Numbered from the stretch's first letter, positions 1 to 6,593 are shown. The stretch: DNA of 8,422 nucleotides from Rhodoferax sp. UBA4127 (GCA_002381045.1 DFWT01000162.1:1-8422), one strand, 5' to 3'. A program made the numbers and translations. The notes: generated by a model from the sequence alone, not told the origin.

Positions 1-1
1 C

Positions 2-118
2 ATGGACATGATGGTCAAAATGGGTCGTAAATTGCCATCGCCATTGAAAGAAGAAGCATGGAAAGTACGTGAAACCATCTACCAAATGATGGACCGTGCA
101 GCCAAGGGTGACTTTTAA
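2..118 (+). CDS. C-terminal fragment of an unidentified protein
   Basis: This is the open 3' end of a gene that enters from the left edge; 38 codons are visible before the TAA at 116-118. The visible tail is rich in Met, Lys, Arg and Glu, has no Cys, and looks like amphipathic helix (segments MVKMGRK and ETIYQMMDRAAKGDF). I do not recognise the family. An in-frame ATG lies at position 2, but a gene this short is unlikely, so I treat it as a truncated C-terminus. The stop is only 38 bp before the FadL-type gene on the same strand, so the two may be cotranscribed. The call as coding rests on the open frame and the tidy stop just upstream of the next gene. Confidence 0.5.
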   Translation: MDMMVKMGRKLPSPLKEEAWKVRETIYQMMDRAAKGDF

Positions 119-156
119 AACTGTACCGATTAACTCAACCAAAGAAAGCTGACATC

Positions 157-1506
157 ATGAAAAAGCAAGATTTCAAGTTCCGCACCGTGGCCGTCGCCGC
201 TGCACTGGCGATCCCAATGACTGCTGCCATGGCGACCAATGGCATGTTGATGGAGGGCTATGGTCCGATTTCGACCGGCATGGGTGGCGCATCACAAGCC
301 ATTGATCACGGCAATGCAGGAATGTCGCAAAATCCAGCCACGCTTGGCATGATGCCTGATGGCACTTCTCGTCTTGATGTGGCTTTTGGTATTTTGGGGC
401 CGGATGTGAAAAGCAGCATGATGGGTATGGAAGCGAAATCGGGAGGCACGTCTTACCTCATGCCCGCGTTCGGTTATGTCAAGCGCAATGGCGCTTATAC
501 CTATGGCGTGGGTATGTTTGCCCAGGGTGGCATGGGGACTGAGTACGAGGCTAACTCTTTCTTGGCGGCAGGTTCAGGTGACGCAGTACGTTCTGAGCTT
601 GGGGTTGGCAACGTCATTTTCCCAATTGCGTACCAAGCGACTCCAAATCTGACCTTGGGAGCTACTCTGAAATTCATGTGGTCGTCTCTTGACATGCTTA
701 TGGCGGCTTCACCTGCTCAGTTGGGAGCAATGGTTACCGGTGGCACAGGAGCACTTGGTGGTGCCATTGGTGGCGGAGCCCTGAATACTGCCACATGGGC
801 TCGAATCAACTTTTCAGACGATAACGATTTCACTGGCGCTGCAAAATCTACCGGCTTTGGTGCTGCTATTGGAGGCGCCTTCAAAGTCAGCAATGATGTT
901 GTGCTTGGCGCGTCCTACCAATTCAAGTCTTCATTGGCTGACATGAAAACGGCAAGCAGTGCAGCCAGTATGACTGCAAACCCTGGAGCTGCTCCAACAG
1001 CAACGTTTGTCGACAATGGACAAATCACCATCATTGATTTTCAAATGCCATCGGTTCTTGCGATGGGTGTTAGCTGGCAAACCAGTCCTGCGTTATTGCT
1101 GGCGGCAGACATCAAGACCATCGGTTGGTCAGACTCCATGAAGAGTTTCAAAATGCGGTATGACAGTTCTGGAATGGGTGGTTCTGTAAGCTTTGCCTTG
1201 CCACAAAATTGGAAAGATCAAACCGTTTTGAACCTTGGTGCTGCTTGGAAGGCTAGCGACGTGCTTACATTGCGCGCCGGATTGAACTTGGCTGATAACC
1301 CTATCCCGAACGACTACGTGAATCCGTTGTTCCCCGCAACTGTGAAGAGTCATGCGACCTTAGGTGTGGGCTATAAGTTGTCCGCGGCAGGGGATTTCAA
1401 CGCGTCTTTGACAATGGCTCCTAAGGTCACAGTCACTACCCCTCAGGGCATCGATATTTCCCACGCACAGACCAACTGGCAGTTCATGTACAGCCATCGG
1501 TTCTGA
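157..1506 (+). CDS. OmpP1/FadL/TodX-family outer-membrane channel
   Basis: This encodes a 449-residue protein of the FadL family, beta-barrel outer-membrane channels that let hydrophobic substrates cross the outer membrane. Residues 1-26 form a Sec signal peptide (MKKQ start, hydrophobic run, likely cleavage after AMA). The mature N-terminus carries the family hallmarks: an aromatic/Gly stretch with GYGPISTGMGGA at about 35-45 and the NPA motif at residues 59-61. The body is rich in Gly, Ala and alternating hydrophobic strands, and the protein ends in Phe (YSHRF), the usual C-terminal signal for barrel insertion. The length fits the family. The Shine-Dalgarno signal is weak (AAAGAAAG upstream), but no better start exists. 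It lies upstream of a complete sox cluster, so uptake of a hydrophobic sulfur compound is an attractive but unproven role; long-chain fatty acids or aromatics remain possible. Confidence 0.88.
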   Translation: MKKQDFKFRTVAVAAALAIPMTAAMATNGMLMEGYGPISTGMGGASQAIDHGNAGMSQNPATLGMMPDGTSRLDVAFGILGPDVKSSMMGMEAKSGGTSYLMPAFGYVKRNGAYTYGVGMFAQGGMGTEYEANSFLAAGSGDAVRSELGVGNVIFPIAYQATPNLTLGATLKFMWSSLDMLMAASPAQLGAMVTGGTGALGGAIGGGALNTATWARINFSDDNDFTGAAKSTGFGAAIGGAFKVSNDVVLGASYQFKSSLADMKTASSAASMTANPGAAPTATFVDNGQITIIDFQMPSVLAMGVSWQTSPALLLAADIKTIGWSDSMKSFKMRYDSSGMGGSVSFALPQNWKDQTVLNLGAAWKASDVLTLRAGLNLADNPIPNDYVNPLFPATVKSHATLGVGYKLSAAGDFNASLTMAPKVTVTTPQGIDISHAQTNWQFMYSHRF

Positions 1507-1511
1507 TCTGA

Positions 1512-1559
1512 CTGAGCGATGCGGAAAACAACCCAAGTTGTCGGCGTTGCCATCGTCAG
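1512..1559 (+). other. Possible nested stem-loop in the FadL-cytochrome intergenic region
   Basis: The 53-bp gap after the FadL stop can fold into a nested hairpin. The outer arms are CTGA-CGATG (1512-1521, with G1516 bulged) and CATCGTCAG (1551-1559). An inner pair ACAAC/GTTGT (1528-1532 with 1537-1541) has a CCAA loop. The closing arm directly abuts the ATG of the next gene, and no T-tract follows, so it is not a standard intrinsic terminator. It could be an mRNA structure affecting initiation, or chance. Confidence 0.25.
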
Positions 1560-1895
1560 ATGTCTCACAAAAGAGTGGTGAGGTTTCTTCTGTCGGCGTC
1601 CTCGGTCTGGGGGGCGGCGTCAGCTTTGGCTGGCGCAGTCCCTGACCTGTATCACGGTGCGGACCTCAAACATGGTGAACAGTTGATTGCCGAGCACAAA
1701 TGCACCGCGTGTCACCAGCGCAAGTTTGGCGGAGACGGCAATGCCATTTACCGGCCAGCGGGCCGGATCAACAGCTTGGGTGCACTGCGGGGTATGGTGG
1801 AAGCTTGCAACCAGGAACTCAACTTGGGCTTGTTCCCTGAAGATGTGACCTCGATTTCAGCGGTGCTGAATCGAGATCATTACCGCTTCAAGTAA
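1560..1895 (+). CDS. Small exported monoheme cytochrome c, possibly Cys-ligated
   Basis: This is a 111-residue protein with an N-terminal export signal (basic MSHKR, hydrophobic LLSASSVWGAASALAGA, likely cleavage near residue 25) and one heme c site, CTACH at residues 48-52. The mature protein, about 85 residues, would be periplasmic. No Met occupies an obvious distal-ligand position; the only Met after the heme site is M79. Cys83 sits in a segment (LRGMVEACNQELNLGLFP) that loosely resembles the distal-Cys region of SoxA in this same window, so a Cys axial ligand is conceivable. The start is uncertain: ATG 1560 has no clear Shine-Dalgarno, and GTG codons at 1575 and 1578 lie just after an AAAAGAG run. 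It precedes the sox regulator and probably serves as an electron carrier for sulfur oxidation; that role is inference. Confidence 0.8.
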   Translation: MSHKRVVRFLLSASSVWGAASALAGAVPDLYHGADLKHGEQLIAEHKCTACHQRKFGGDGNAIYRPAGRINSLGALRGMVEACNQELNLGLFPEDVTSISAVLNRDHYRFK

Positions 1896-1930
1896 GTGAA
1901 AACCCCGATAGCGGGTTGTCAACCAAGCAC

Positions 1931-1958
1931 ATATATTCATCAATAATAATATATTGAT
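1931..1958. promoter_or_regulatory. Candidate operator of the ArsR-family regulator
   Basis: This AT-rich stretch upstream of the ArsR gene contains two overlapping perfect inverted repeats: ATCAATA (1939-1945) with TATTGAT (1952-1958), spacer 6; and ATATATT (1931-1937) with AATATAT (1948-1954), spacer 10. It also holds ATTC-N8-TAAT (1935-1950), one mismatch from the ATTC-N8-GAAT form that I recall for SqrR-type sulfur regulators. A TTGTCA at 1916-1921 could be a -35 box, but I cannot assign a convincing -10. The position suggests autoregulation, and possibly control of the downstream sox genes. The sequence itself is AT-rich, so some of the symmetry may be chance. Confidence 0.55.
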
Positions 1959-1968
1959 TGTTTCAACG

Positions 1969-2295
1969 ATGAGTGATGCAGAACTGATCCATGCGCCGTC
2001 AAAAGCGTTGGAGCGAGCAGCGGAGCTTTTTGGGGTGCTTTCAACACCCATGCGCTTGAAGATCATTGGTGCGCTGTGTGATGGCGAGCAAAACGTCACT
2101 TGTTTGCTCTCCCAAATTTCAGCGTCCCAGCCCAACATGTCACGGCATCTGCAAGTGCTGTACCAGGCCGGTGTGTTGTCCAAGCGGCGGTCCGGGCAGC
2201 AGGTGTTTTATAAGATTGCGGACGATTCTGTGGTCAGAGTATGCAAGGCGGTTTACGTTCATGCGGGAGCAGAACCAGCAGACGAGGTGGTTTAG
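1969..2295 (+). CDS. soxR: ArsR-family transcriptional repressor of the sox locus (SoxR-like)
   Basis: This is a 108-residue winged-helix regulator of the ArsR/SmtB family. The recognisable core is LFGVLSTPMRLKIIGAL (about 21-36), then the recognition helix region SQPNMSRHLQVLYQAGVL (53-70), and the wing KRRSGQQVFYKIAD (72-85). In Sox-bearing bacteria, members of this family (SoxR, SqrR, BigR) repress sulfur-oxidation genes and release DNA when a Cys pair reacts with sulfide or persulfide. Cysteines here are C37, C45 and C92. C37 and C92 could form such a pair, but they are not at the exact positions I recall for SqrR, and the arsenic motif CVC is absent. ATG 1969 is chosen; a TTG at 1954 would add five residues but falls inside the candidate operator. 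No strong Shine-Dalgarno is visible. It is not related to the MerR-type SoxR of enteric bacteria. Confidence 0.85.
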   Translation: MSDAELIHAPSKALERAAELFGVLSTPMRLKIIGALCDGEQNVTCLLSQISASQPNMSRHLQVLYQAGVLSKRRSGQQVFYKIADDSVVRVCKAVYVHAGAEPADEVV

Positions 2296-2361
2296 GCGCT
2301 GCGAATCGCGGATTTGAATGTGGATTTTGGTGGTATCGGACAGAATAAAAGGAGTTTTTGA

Positions 2362-3726
2362 ATGGTTCAAAGTGTGAACTCAGGCCGCCTGATCAAGGCA
2401 CCTGAGAATTTCCTAAGCCAAGATGGGATTAGGACCGTTTTTGCTGAAGGTAAAAAAGGGCGTCGCGACTTCATTCGGAATGCGTTTGCCGCGGCAGCTG
2501 CCGGTGCTGCAGTGCCGGCTGCCTTGGCGCAAACCAATCCGCTGCCGGTGGAAGGTGGCGACCCGAATATTTTGACCTTGCCTGCACACAGTGTGGGTCT
2601 GGGCCAAGGTGTTGCGCAGAACGACGGCTACGGCAAACCATCGCAATATGAATCTGGTGTGCAGCGCCGCCAAAGCCCTGGGTTGACGCAAACCACGCAG
2701 GCCTCCGTTTCTTTCGCGCCTTTGCAGTCTCTGTTTGGCATCGTCACGCCAAGCGGCCTGCATTTTGAACGCCATCACCAAGGCTGGTGGGACATCGATC
2801 CATCCAAGCATCGCTTGATGATCAATGGCATGGTGAAAACGCCCAAGGTCCTGACACTTGATGAAATCATGCGCTTGCCAGCCGTGTCGCGCTTTCACTT
2901 TATCGAGTGCGGCGCCAATACCGCAGTCGATTGGGGCAATGTGGCTGTACCCACAGTGCAGTACACCCACGGCATGGTGTCGTGCAGCGAGTTCACAGGC
3001 GTGCCACTGATTACCCTGCTTGAGATGGCGGGGGCAGACCTGACCAACGGCAAGTTTGTGTTGGCCGAGGGTGCCGATGGCTCCTCCATGACCCGCACCA
3101 TTCCGATGAGCCTGATCAAGTCAGGGGAAGTGTTTGTCGCCTACGGTCAAAACGGCGAAATGCTGCGTCCCGAGCAAGGTTACCCTCTGCGTTTGATCGT
3201 GCCCGGTATTCAAGGCGTAAGCTGGGTCAAGTACCTGCGTCGCATTGAAGTGGGTGACATGCCTTATGCCACCAAAGACGAAGCGGTGCATTACATCGAT
3301 TTGCTGCCCAACGGGCAACATCGCCAGTACTCTGGGCTACAAGAATGCAAGAGCGTCATCACCACACCGTCAGGTGGGCAAGTGTTGCTCGACAAGGGTT
3401 TCTACAACGTGACCGGTTTGGCCTGGTCTGGCAAAGGCAAGATCAAACGGGTTGACGTGTCTGTTGACGGTGGGCGCAACTGGCGCAGCGCACGTCTTGA
3501 AGGTTTGGTGATGCCCAAGGCACTGACCCGATTCAACATTGACTGGTCTTGGGATGGCAAGCCCGCCTTGTTGCAGAGCCGGGCTATGGATGAAACAGGG
3601 TTTGTTCAGCCGACCTATCAGCAGTTGCGTGCGGTACGCGGTACGCGTTCGATCTACCACAACAACGCCATTCAAACATGGTTGGTGCAAGAAAACGGAG
3701 AGGTTAAGAATGTCCAGGTTTCGTAA
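2362..3726 (+). CDS. soxC: SoxC, molybdenum subunit of sulfane dehydrogenase SoxCD
   Basis: This 454-residue protein is the molybdopterin subunit of SoxCD, which oxidises the sulfane sulfur left on SoxYZ after SoxB action. A Tat signal occupies about residues 32-56 (GRRDFIRN followed by an Ala-rich hydrophobic run ending AALAQ), consistent with export of a folded cofactor protein; about 30 residues precede it. The sulfite-oxidase fold follows: RLMINGMVKTPKVLTLDEI at 151-169, the cofactor-binding Cys183 in FIECGAN, RLIVPGIQGVSWVKYLRRI at 277-295, and the dimerisation domain with VDVSVDGGRNWRSA at 364-377. The start has a strong Shine-Dalgarno (AAAAGGAG, 2347-2354; seven-base spacing). It is the first structural gene after the regulator, and its 3' end overlaps soxD. 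The ECGAN context and the adjacent diheme subunit favour SoxC over a plain sulfite dehydrogenase. Confidence 0.95.
   Translation: MVQSVNSGRLIKAPENFLSQDGIRTVFAEGKKGRRDFIRNAFAAAAAGAAVPAALAQTNPLPVEGGDPNILTLPAHSVGLGQGVAQNDGYGKPSQYESGVQRRQSPGLTQTTQASVSFAPLQSLFGIVTPSGLHFERHHQGWWDIDPSKHRLMINGMVKTPKVLTLDEIMRLPAVSRFHFIECGANTAVDWGNVAVPTVQYTHGMVSCSEFTGVPLITLLEMAGADLTNGKFVLAEGADGSSMTRTIPMSLIKSGEVFVAYGQNGEMLRPEQGYPLRLIVPGIQGVSWVKYLRRIEVGDMPYATKDEAVHYIDLLPNGQHRQYSGLQECKSVITTPSGGQVLLDKGFYNVTGLAWSGKGKIKRVDVSVDGGRNWRSARLEGLVMPKALTRFNIDWSWDGKPALLQSRAMDETGFVQPTYQQLRAVRGTRSIYHNNAIQTWLVQENGEVKNVQVS
3697..3703 (+). promoter_or_regulatory. Ribosome binding site deciding the soxD start
   Basis: GGAGAGG lies six bases before ATG 3710, within the end of soxC. 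The soxD frame stays open far upstream (to an in-frame ATG at 3539), but that extension is soxC sequence read in another frame. The Shine-Dalgarno and the signal peptide that begins at 3710 fix the true start. The arrangement implies translational coupling of soxC and soxD. Confidence 0.8.
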
Positions 3727-4813
3727 AGCAGTCATCAGTGCGGCGCTCTTGGCCCTTGCCGGGATCAGCACAGCGCAGGCCGCATCTGGCAAGTACGCCG
3801 GGATCGGTCGCGAAGCAACGACGAAAGAAATTGCCGCATGGGATATCGACGTGCGTCCCGACTTCAAGGGCCTTCCGGCTGGGTCCGGTACGGTGGCGCA
3901 AGGGCAGGATATTTGGGAAGGCAAGTGCGCGCAATGCCACGGTTTCTTTGGTGAATCCGGTGAAGTTTTCAATCCACTCATTGGTGGTGTCCAACCTAAA
4001 GATCTGGAAACCGGCCATGTAGCAAACCTGGTCACGCCGGGGTTTCCCGGCCGTACAACCTTTATGAAGGTGGCGACGATTTCTACCGTGTGGGATTTCA
4101 TTAACCGCGCCATGCCCTGGAATGCGCCGAAGACACTGAAAACCGACGAGGTGTACGCGGTGCTGGCCTTCATGCTCAATATTGGCGGTATCGTGCCAGA
4201 GAACATTGTTCTCAACGAAAAGACGATTAAGGATGTGCAGGCGCGCATGCCAAACCGCAACGGCATGACGACCGATCACGCCCTGTGGCCAGGCAAGGAG
4301 TTTGGAGGTGCCAAAAAGCCAGACACCAGCAACGTGGCTTGCATGAAAGATTGCAAGACTGAAGCCAAAGTGGCATCTTTCCTGCCCGATTTCGCCCGAA
4401 ATGCCCACGGCAACCTGGCAGAACAAAACCGTATCGTTGGCCCCCAGCGTGGCGCCGATACCACCAAGCCGGAACTGAAAGTGGGTGAGATGCCCGCCAA
4501 AGTCACCGCGCCCGCGGCTGCCGAGGACAAAGCAACGCCCGGCGCGGATGCAGGCAAGCCTGATGGCAAAAAGGCGGTCGCTTTGTTGACAAAGAACGGC
4601 TGCTTGGTATGCCATGGGCTGAACAACAAAATCGTCGGCCCAGCCTACAGTGATGTTGCCAAGAAGTACCCTGAAAAGGCTGACTACTTGGCTGGCAAAA
4701 TCAAATCGGGTGGTGTTGGTATTTGGGGCCCGATCCCGATGCCCGCTCAAACGATTGGTGCTGCAGATGCCAAGACCATTGCGGTCTGGTTGGCTGCAGG
4801 TGCACCCAAGTAA
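3710..4813 (+). CDS. soxD: SoxD, diheme cytochrome c subunit of sulfane dehydrogenase
   Basis: This 367-residue periplasmic diheme cytochrome accepts electrons from the SoxC molybdenum site. Residues 1-25 are a Sec signal peptide (MSRFRK, hydrophobic core, cleavage near AQA). The first heme site is CAQCH at 73-77, with M135 in RAMPWNAP as probable axial ligand. A CMKDC pair at 211-215 lies in the linker. A Pro/Ala/Lys-rich hinge (about 255-290) separates a second domain that closely resembles cytochrome c-551, with CLVCH at 298-302, a GPAY motif, and M344 in GPIPMPAQ as the Met ligand. It overlaps soxC by 17 bp, as expected for subunits made together. Two hemes and the c-551-like second domain match the family. 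The CMKDC pair could form a disulfide; that is inference. Confidence 0.95.
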   Translation: MSRFRKAVISAALLALAGISTAQAASGKYAGIGREATTKEIAAWDIDVRPDFKGLPAGSGTVAQGQDIWEGKCAQCHGFFGESGEVFNPLIGGVQPKDLETGHVANLVTPGFPGRTTFMKVATISTVWDFINRAMPWNAPKTLKTDEVYAVLAFMLNIGGIVPENIVLNEKTIKDVQARMPNRNGMTTDHALWPGKEFGGAKKPDTSNVACMKDCKTEAKVASFLPDFARNAHGNLAEQNRIVGPQRGADTTKPELKVGEMPAKVTAPAAAEDKATPGADAGKPDGKKAVALLTKNGCLVCHGLNNKIVGPAYSDVAKKYPEKADYLAGKIKSGGVGIWGPIPMPAQTIGAADAKTIAVWLAAGAPK

Positions 4814-4867
4814 AGTCTGTCACGTCCCGTTTTCCACCCCAGCATGAACTTAACCTAGGAGATACCC

Positions 4868-5323
4868 ATGCAAACTCGTCGCGAGACACTCAAACACAGC
4901 GCTGTTGTCGCCGGCCTGTTGGCCAGCGCCGGCTTCCTGCCGCAAAACGCCCTGGCCTACAGCGCGGATGCCTTCAAGGCTAAAACTGTGGCCGATACCC
5001 TTAAAGCTCTGGGCTCCGCTGCCCCGGTCGAGAGCAAAGACGTGGTCATTGGTGGCCCGGACATCGCCGAAAACGGCGCTGTGGTCCCACTGACTGCCAG
5101 CACCACCTTGCCCGGTGTCAAGAAAGTTCTGATCCTGGTTGAAAAAAATCCTGCTGCGTTGGTGGCACTGTTCAACGTTACCGACAGCGTGGAAGCCAAC
5201 TTTGCCACTCGCTCCAAGATGGGCCAGTCTTCAGACGTTTACGCTGTGGCCATCATGAACGACGGCAAAGCCCTGTTTGCCAAAAAAGAAGTCAAAGTCA
5301 CCTTGGGCGGTTGCGGCGGTTAA
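4868..5323 (+). CDS. soxY: SoxY, sulfur carrier subunit of SoxYZ
   Basis: This 151-residue protein carries the sulfur intermediates of the Sox cycle on the Cys of its flexible C-terminal arm. The arm is intact: the protein ends LGGCGG, with Cys149 as the carrier residue. The N-terminus is a Tat signal (TRRETLKHSAVVAGLL, cleavage near ALA at residue 30), so the folded SoxYZ complex is exported and SoxZ travels with it. The middle holds the Ig-like beta sandwich, with VKKVLILVEKNPAALVALFNV around 104-124. A clear AGGAG (4857-4861) sits six bases before the ATG. The 54 bp after soxD show no terminator, so it is read as part of the same operon. Confidence 0.97.
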   Translation: MQTRRETLKHSAVVAGLLASAGFLPQNALAYSADAFKAKTVADTLKALGSAAPVESKDVVIGGPDIAENGAVVPLTASTTLPGVKKVLILVEKNPAALVALFNVTDSVEANFATRSKMGQSSDVYAVAIMNDGKALFAKKEVKVTLGGCGG

Positions 5324-5380
5324 GCCAGCAATCACCCTACTTGCAGCCCTAACGAATCAATTGAATACAGGAGTTTAAAA

Positions 5381-5692
5381 ATGGCAGATCCAATGCGCAT
5401 TCGCGCCAAAGTAGAAGGCACCACCGCCAGCGTCCGTGTTTTGATGAGTCACGAAATGGAATCCGGTCAGCGCAAAGACGCCGCAGGCGCGCTGGTTCCA
5501 GCCATGCACATCACCGACGTGAGTGCATCCCTCAACGGCAAAGTGGTCATGACCGCAGAATGGGGCTCGGCCGTGTCCAAGAACCCGTTCTTGCAGTTCA
5601 ACGTCAAAGGCGCGAAAGCTGGAGACAAGATCGCTGTGACCTGGAAAGACACCAAGGGTGATACCCGTACCGACGAAGTGACTGCATCCTGA
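5381..5692 (+). CDS. soxZ: SoxZ, partner subunit of the SoxYZ carrier
   Basis: This 103-residue Ig-fold protein pairs with SoxY. It has no signal peptide and no Cys, both typical: it is exported bound to SoxY through the Tat pathway. Recognisable family segments are MRIRAKVEGTTASVRVLMSHEMESGQRKD in the first third, an F/N-rich FLQFNVKG in the middle, and KAGDKIAVTWKDTKGD near the C-terminus. AGGAG (5369-5373) stands seven bases before the ATG. It follows soxY by 57 bp and is itself followed by a strong hairpin before soxA. Confidence 0.97.
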   Translation: MADPMRIRAKVEGTTASVRVLMSHEMESGQRKDAAGALVPAMHITDVSASLNGKVVMTAEWGSAVSKNPFLQFNVKGAKAGDKIAVTWKDTKGDTRTDEVTAS

Positions 5693-5709
5693 TTTGTCAG
5701 TTTGTGGTG

Positions 5710-5745
5710 AAAGGGTGAGACATTGCCTCACCCTTTTGATTTTCC
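5710..5745 (+). terminator. Intrinsic terminator or attenuator between soxZ and soxA
   Basis: A perfect 10-bp stem, AAAGGGTGAG (5710-5719) pairing with CTCACCCTTT (5727-5736), encloses a 7-base loop ACATTGC. It is followed by a T-rich run (TTTTGATTTTCC, starting within the stem end). It lies 17 bp after the soxZ stop and well before the soxA ribosome site. In a gene series normally cotranscribed, it may partially terminate transcription or protect the 3' end of the soxCDYZ message, giving more carrier and dehydrogenase than SoxAX. Confidence 0.75.
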
Positions 5746-5759
5746 TGTGTCAGCGCATA

Positions 5760-5765
5760 GAGGAG
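5760..5765 (+). promoter_or_regulatory. Ribosome binding site deciding the soxA start
   Basis: GAGGAG lies six bases before ATG 5772. The soxA frame is open back to 5694, but that extension runs through the terminator hairpin and would bury the signal peptide. The Shine-Dalgarno and the MNIKK signal sequence fix the start at 5772. Confidence 0.8.
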
Positions 5766-5771
5766 ACAAAT

Positions 5772-6575
5772 ATGAATATTAAAAAGCTAGCGTTGTTTTT
5801 GCTGGCCGGCATTGCGGTGGTGTCTGCCCACGCACAGAAGTCTGCGGCAGTGCAGTCCATTGAAGAATACCGGGCCATGCTGGCAGACGGCAACCCGGCG
5901 GATTTGTTTGAAGCCAAGGGCGAAGACCTTTGGAAGCAACAGCGGGGACCAAAAAAAGCATCGCTTGAAAAGTGTGATCTCGGCCAAGGTCCGGGAGTGG
6001 TCAAAGGTGCGTTTGTGTCATTGCCACGCTATTTCGCTGACACCAACAGGGTGCAAGATCTGGAGTCGCGTTTGCTCACTTGCATGGAGACCCTGCAAGG
6101 GTTTAACCCACAGGAAATCGCTGCCACACCATTTGGCAAGGGCGAACAAAACAACATGACTGCGTTGGCGACTTGGGTGGCCGCTGAGTCACGGGACATG
6201 AAATTCAATTTGTCGCAGTCACATGCACAAGAAAAAGTGGCCTATGAAGTGGGTAAACGTTTGTTTTTTCAACGTGGCGGACCCCATGATTTTTCATGTG
6301 CCTCATGCCATGGCGGCGACAACTGGCGCATCCGCTTGCAAGACCTTCCGAACCTGACCAAAAACCCGGGCGATGGGGTCGGCTTTGCGGCTTGGCCTGC
6401 TTACCGTGTGTCCAGTGGTCAGATGTGGGGCATGCAGCAACGTTTGAACGACTGTTATCGCCAGCAGCGCTTTCCCTACCCTGGTTTTGCCAGTGACGCC
6501 ACTGTAGCGATTGCCGTTTACCTGGGTGTGAATAGCCAGGGTTCCAAGTCGGTGGCACCGGCTATCAAGCGCTGA
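5772..6575 (+). CDS. soxA: SoxA, heme c subunit of the SoxAX thiosulfate-coupling enzyme
   Basis: This 267-residue periplasmic cytochrome, with SoxX, joins thiosulfate oxidatively to the SoxY arm Cys. The Sec signal covers residues 1-21 (MNIKK, hydrophobic core, AHA-Q). It is the monoheme type: the only CxxCH is CASCH at 176-180. In the N-terminal domain the first heme motif is absent, and C68 and C104 remain, probably as a disulfide. The distal heme ligand and active-site residue is Cys228 in the run MQQRLNDCYRQQRFP, with Arg224 nearby, as in characterised SoxA proteins where this Cys carries a persulfide. The gene is 18 bp upstream of soxX, and the two are presumably coexpressed. Confidence 0.96.
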   Translation: MNIKKLALFLLAGIAVVSAHAQKSAAVQSIEEYRAMLADGNPADLFEAKGEDLWKQQRGPKKASLEKCDLGQGPGVVKGAFVSLPRYFADTNRVQDLESRLLTCMETLQGFNPQEIAATPFGKGEQNNMTALATWVAAESRDMKFNLSQSHAQEKVAYEVGKRLFFQRGGPHDFSCASCHGGDNWRIRLQDLPNLTKNPGDGVGFAAWPAYRVSSGQMWGMQQRLNDCYRQQRFPYPGFASDATVAIAVYLGVNSQGSKSVAPAIKR

Positions 6576-6593
6576 ACGCAAAGGAAATCCATT

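Noticed and set aside
1904..1919. Small hairpin CCCG-ATAG-CGGG after the cytochrome stop as a terminator
   Set aside because: The stem is only 4 bp and is followed by TTGTC, not a T-run; too weak to call.
1954..1968. TTG start for the ArsR-family gene
   Set aside because: It lies within the inverted repeat, has no Shine-Dalgarno, and the ATG at 1969 begins a normal family N-terminus.
2296..2361. A separate promoter before soxC (TTGAAT at 2314-2319)
   Set aside because: No acceptable -10 box at 16-18 bp spacing was found, so I do not call a promoter; the gap is short enough for cotranscription with the regulator.
3539..3709. Upstream extension of the soxD frame to an earlier ATG
   Set aside because: The extension reads soxC codons out of frame; the ribosome site GGAGAGG and the signal peptide both point to ATG 3710.
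3704..4750. Minus-strand open frame of 348 codons opposite soxD
   Set aside because: The plus strand encodes an unmistakable SoxD with two heme motifs; the reverse product has no recognisable domain.
5357..5364. Palindrome TCAATTGA before soxZ as a second regulator site
   Set aside because: It is only 8 bp and shares just the ATCAA half with the candidate operator; likely chance in an AT-rich gap.
5694..5771. Upstream extension of the soxA frame to 5694
   Set aside because: It would run through the hairpin and place 26 residues before a normal signal peptide; GAGGAG at 5760-5765 supports ATG 5772.
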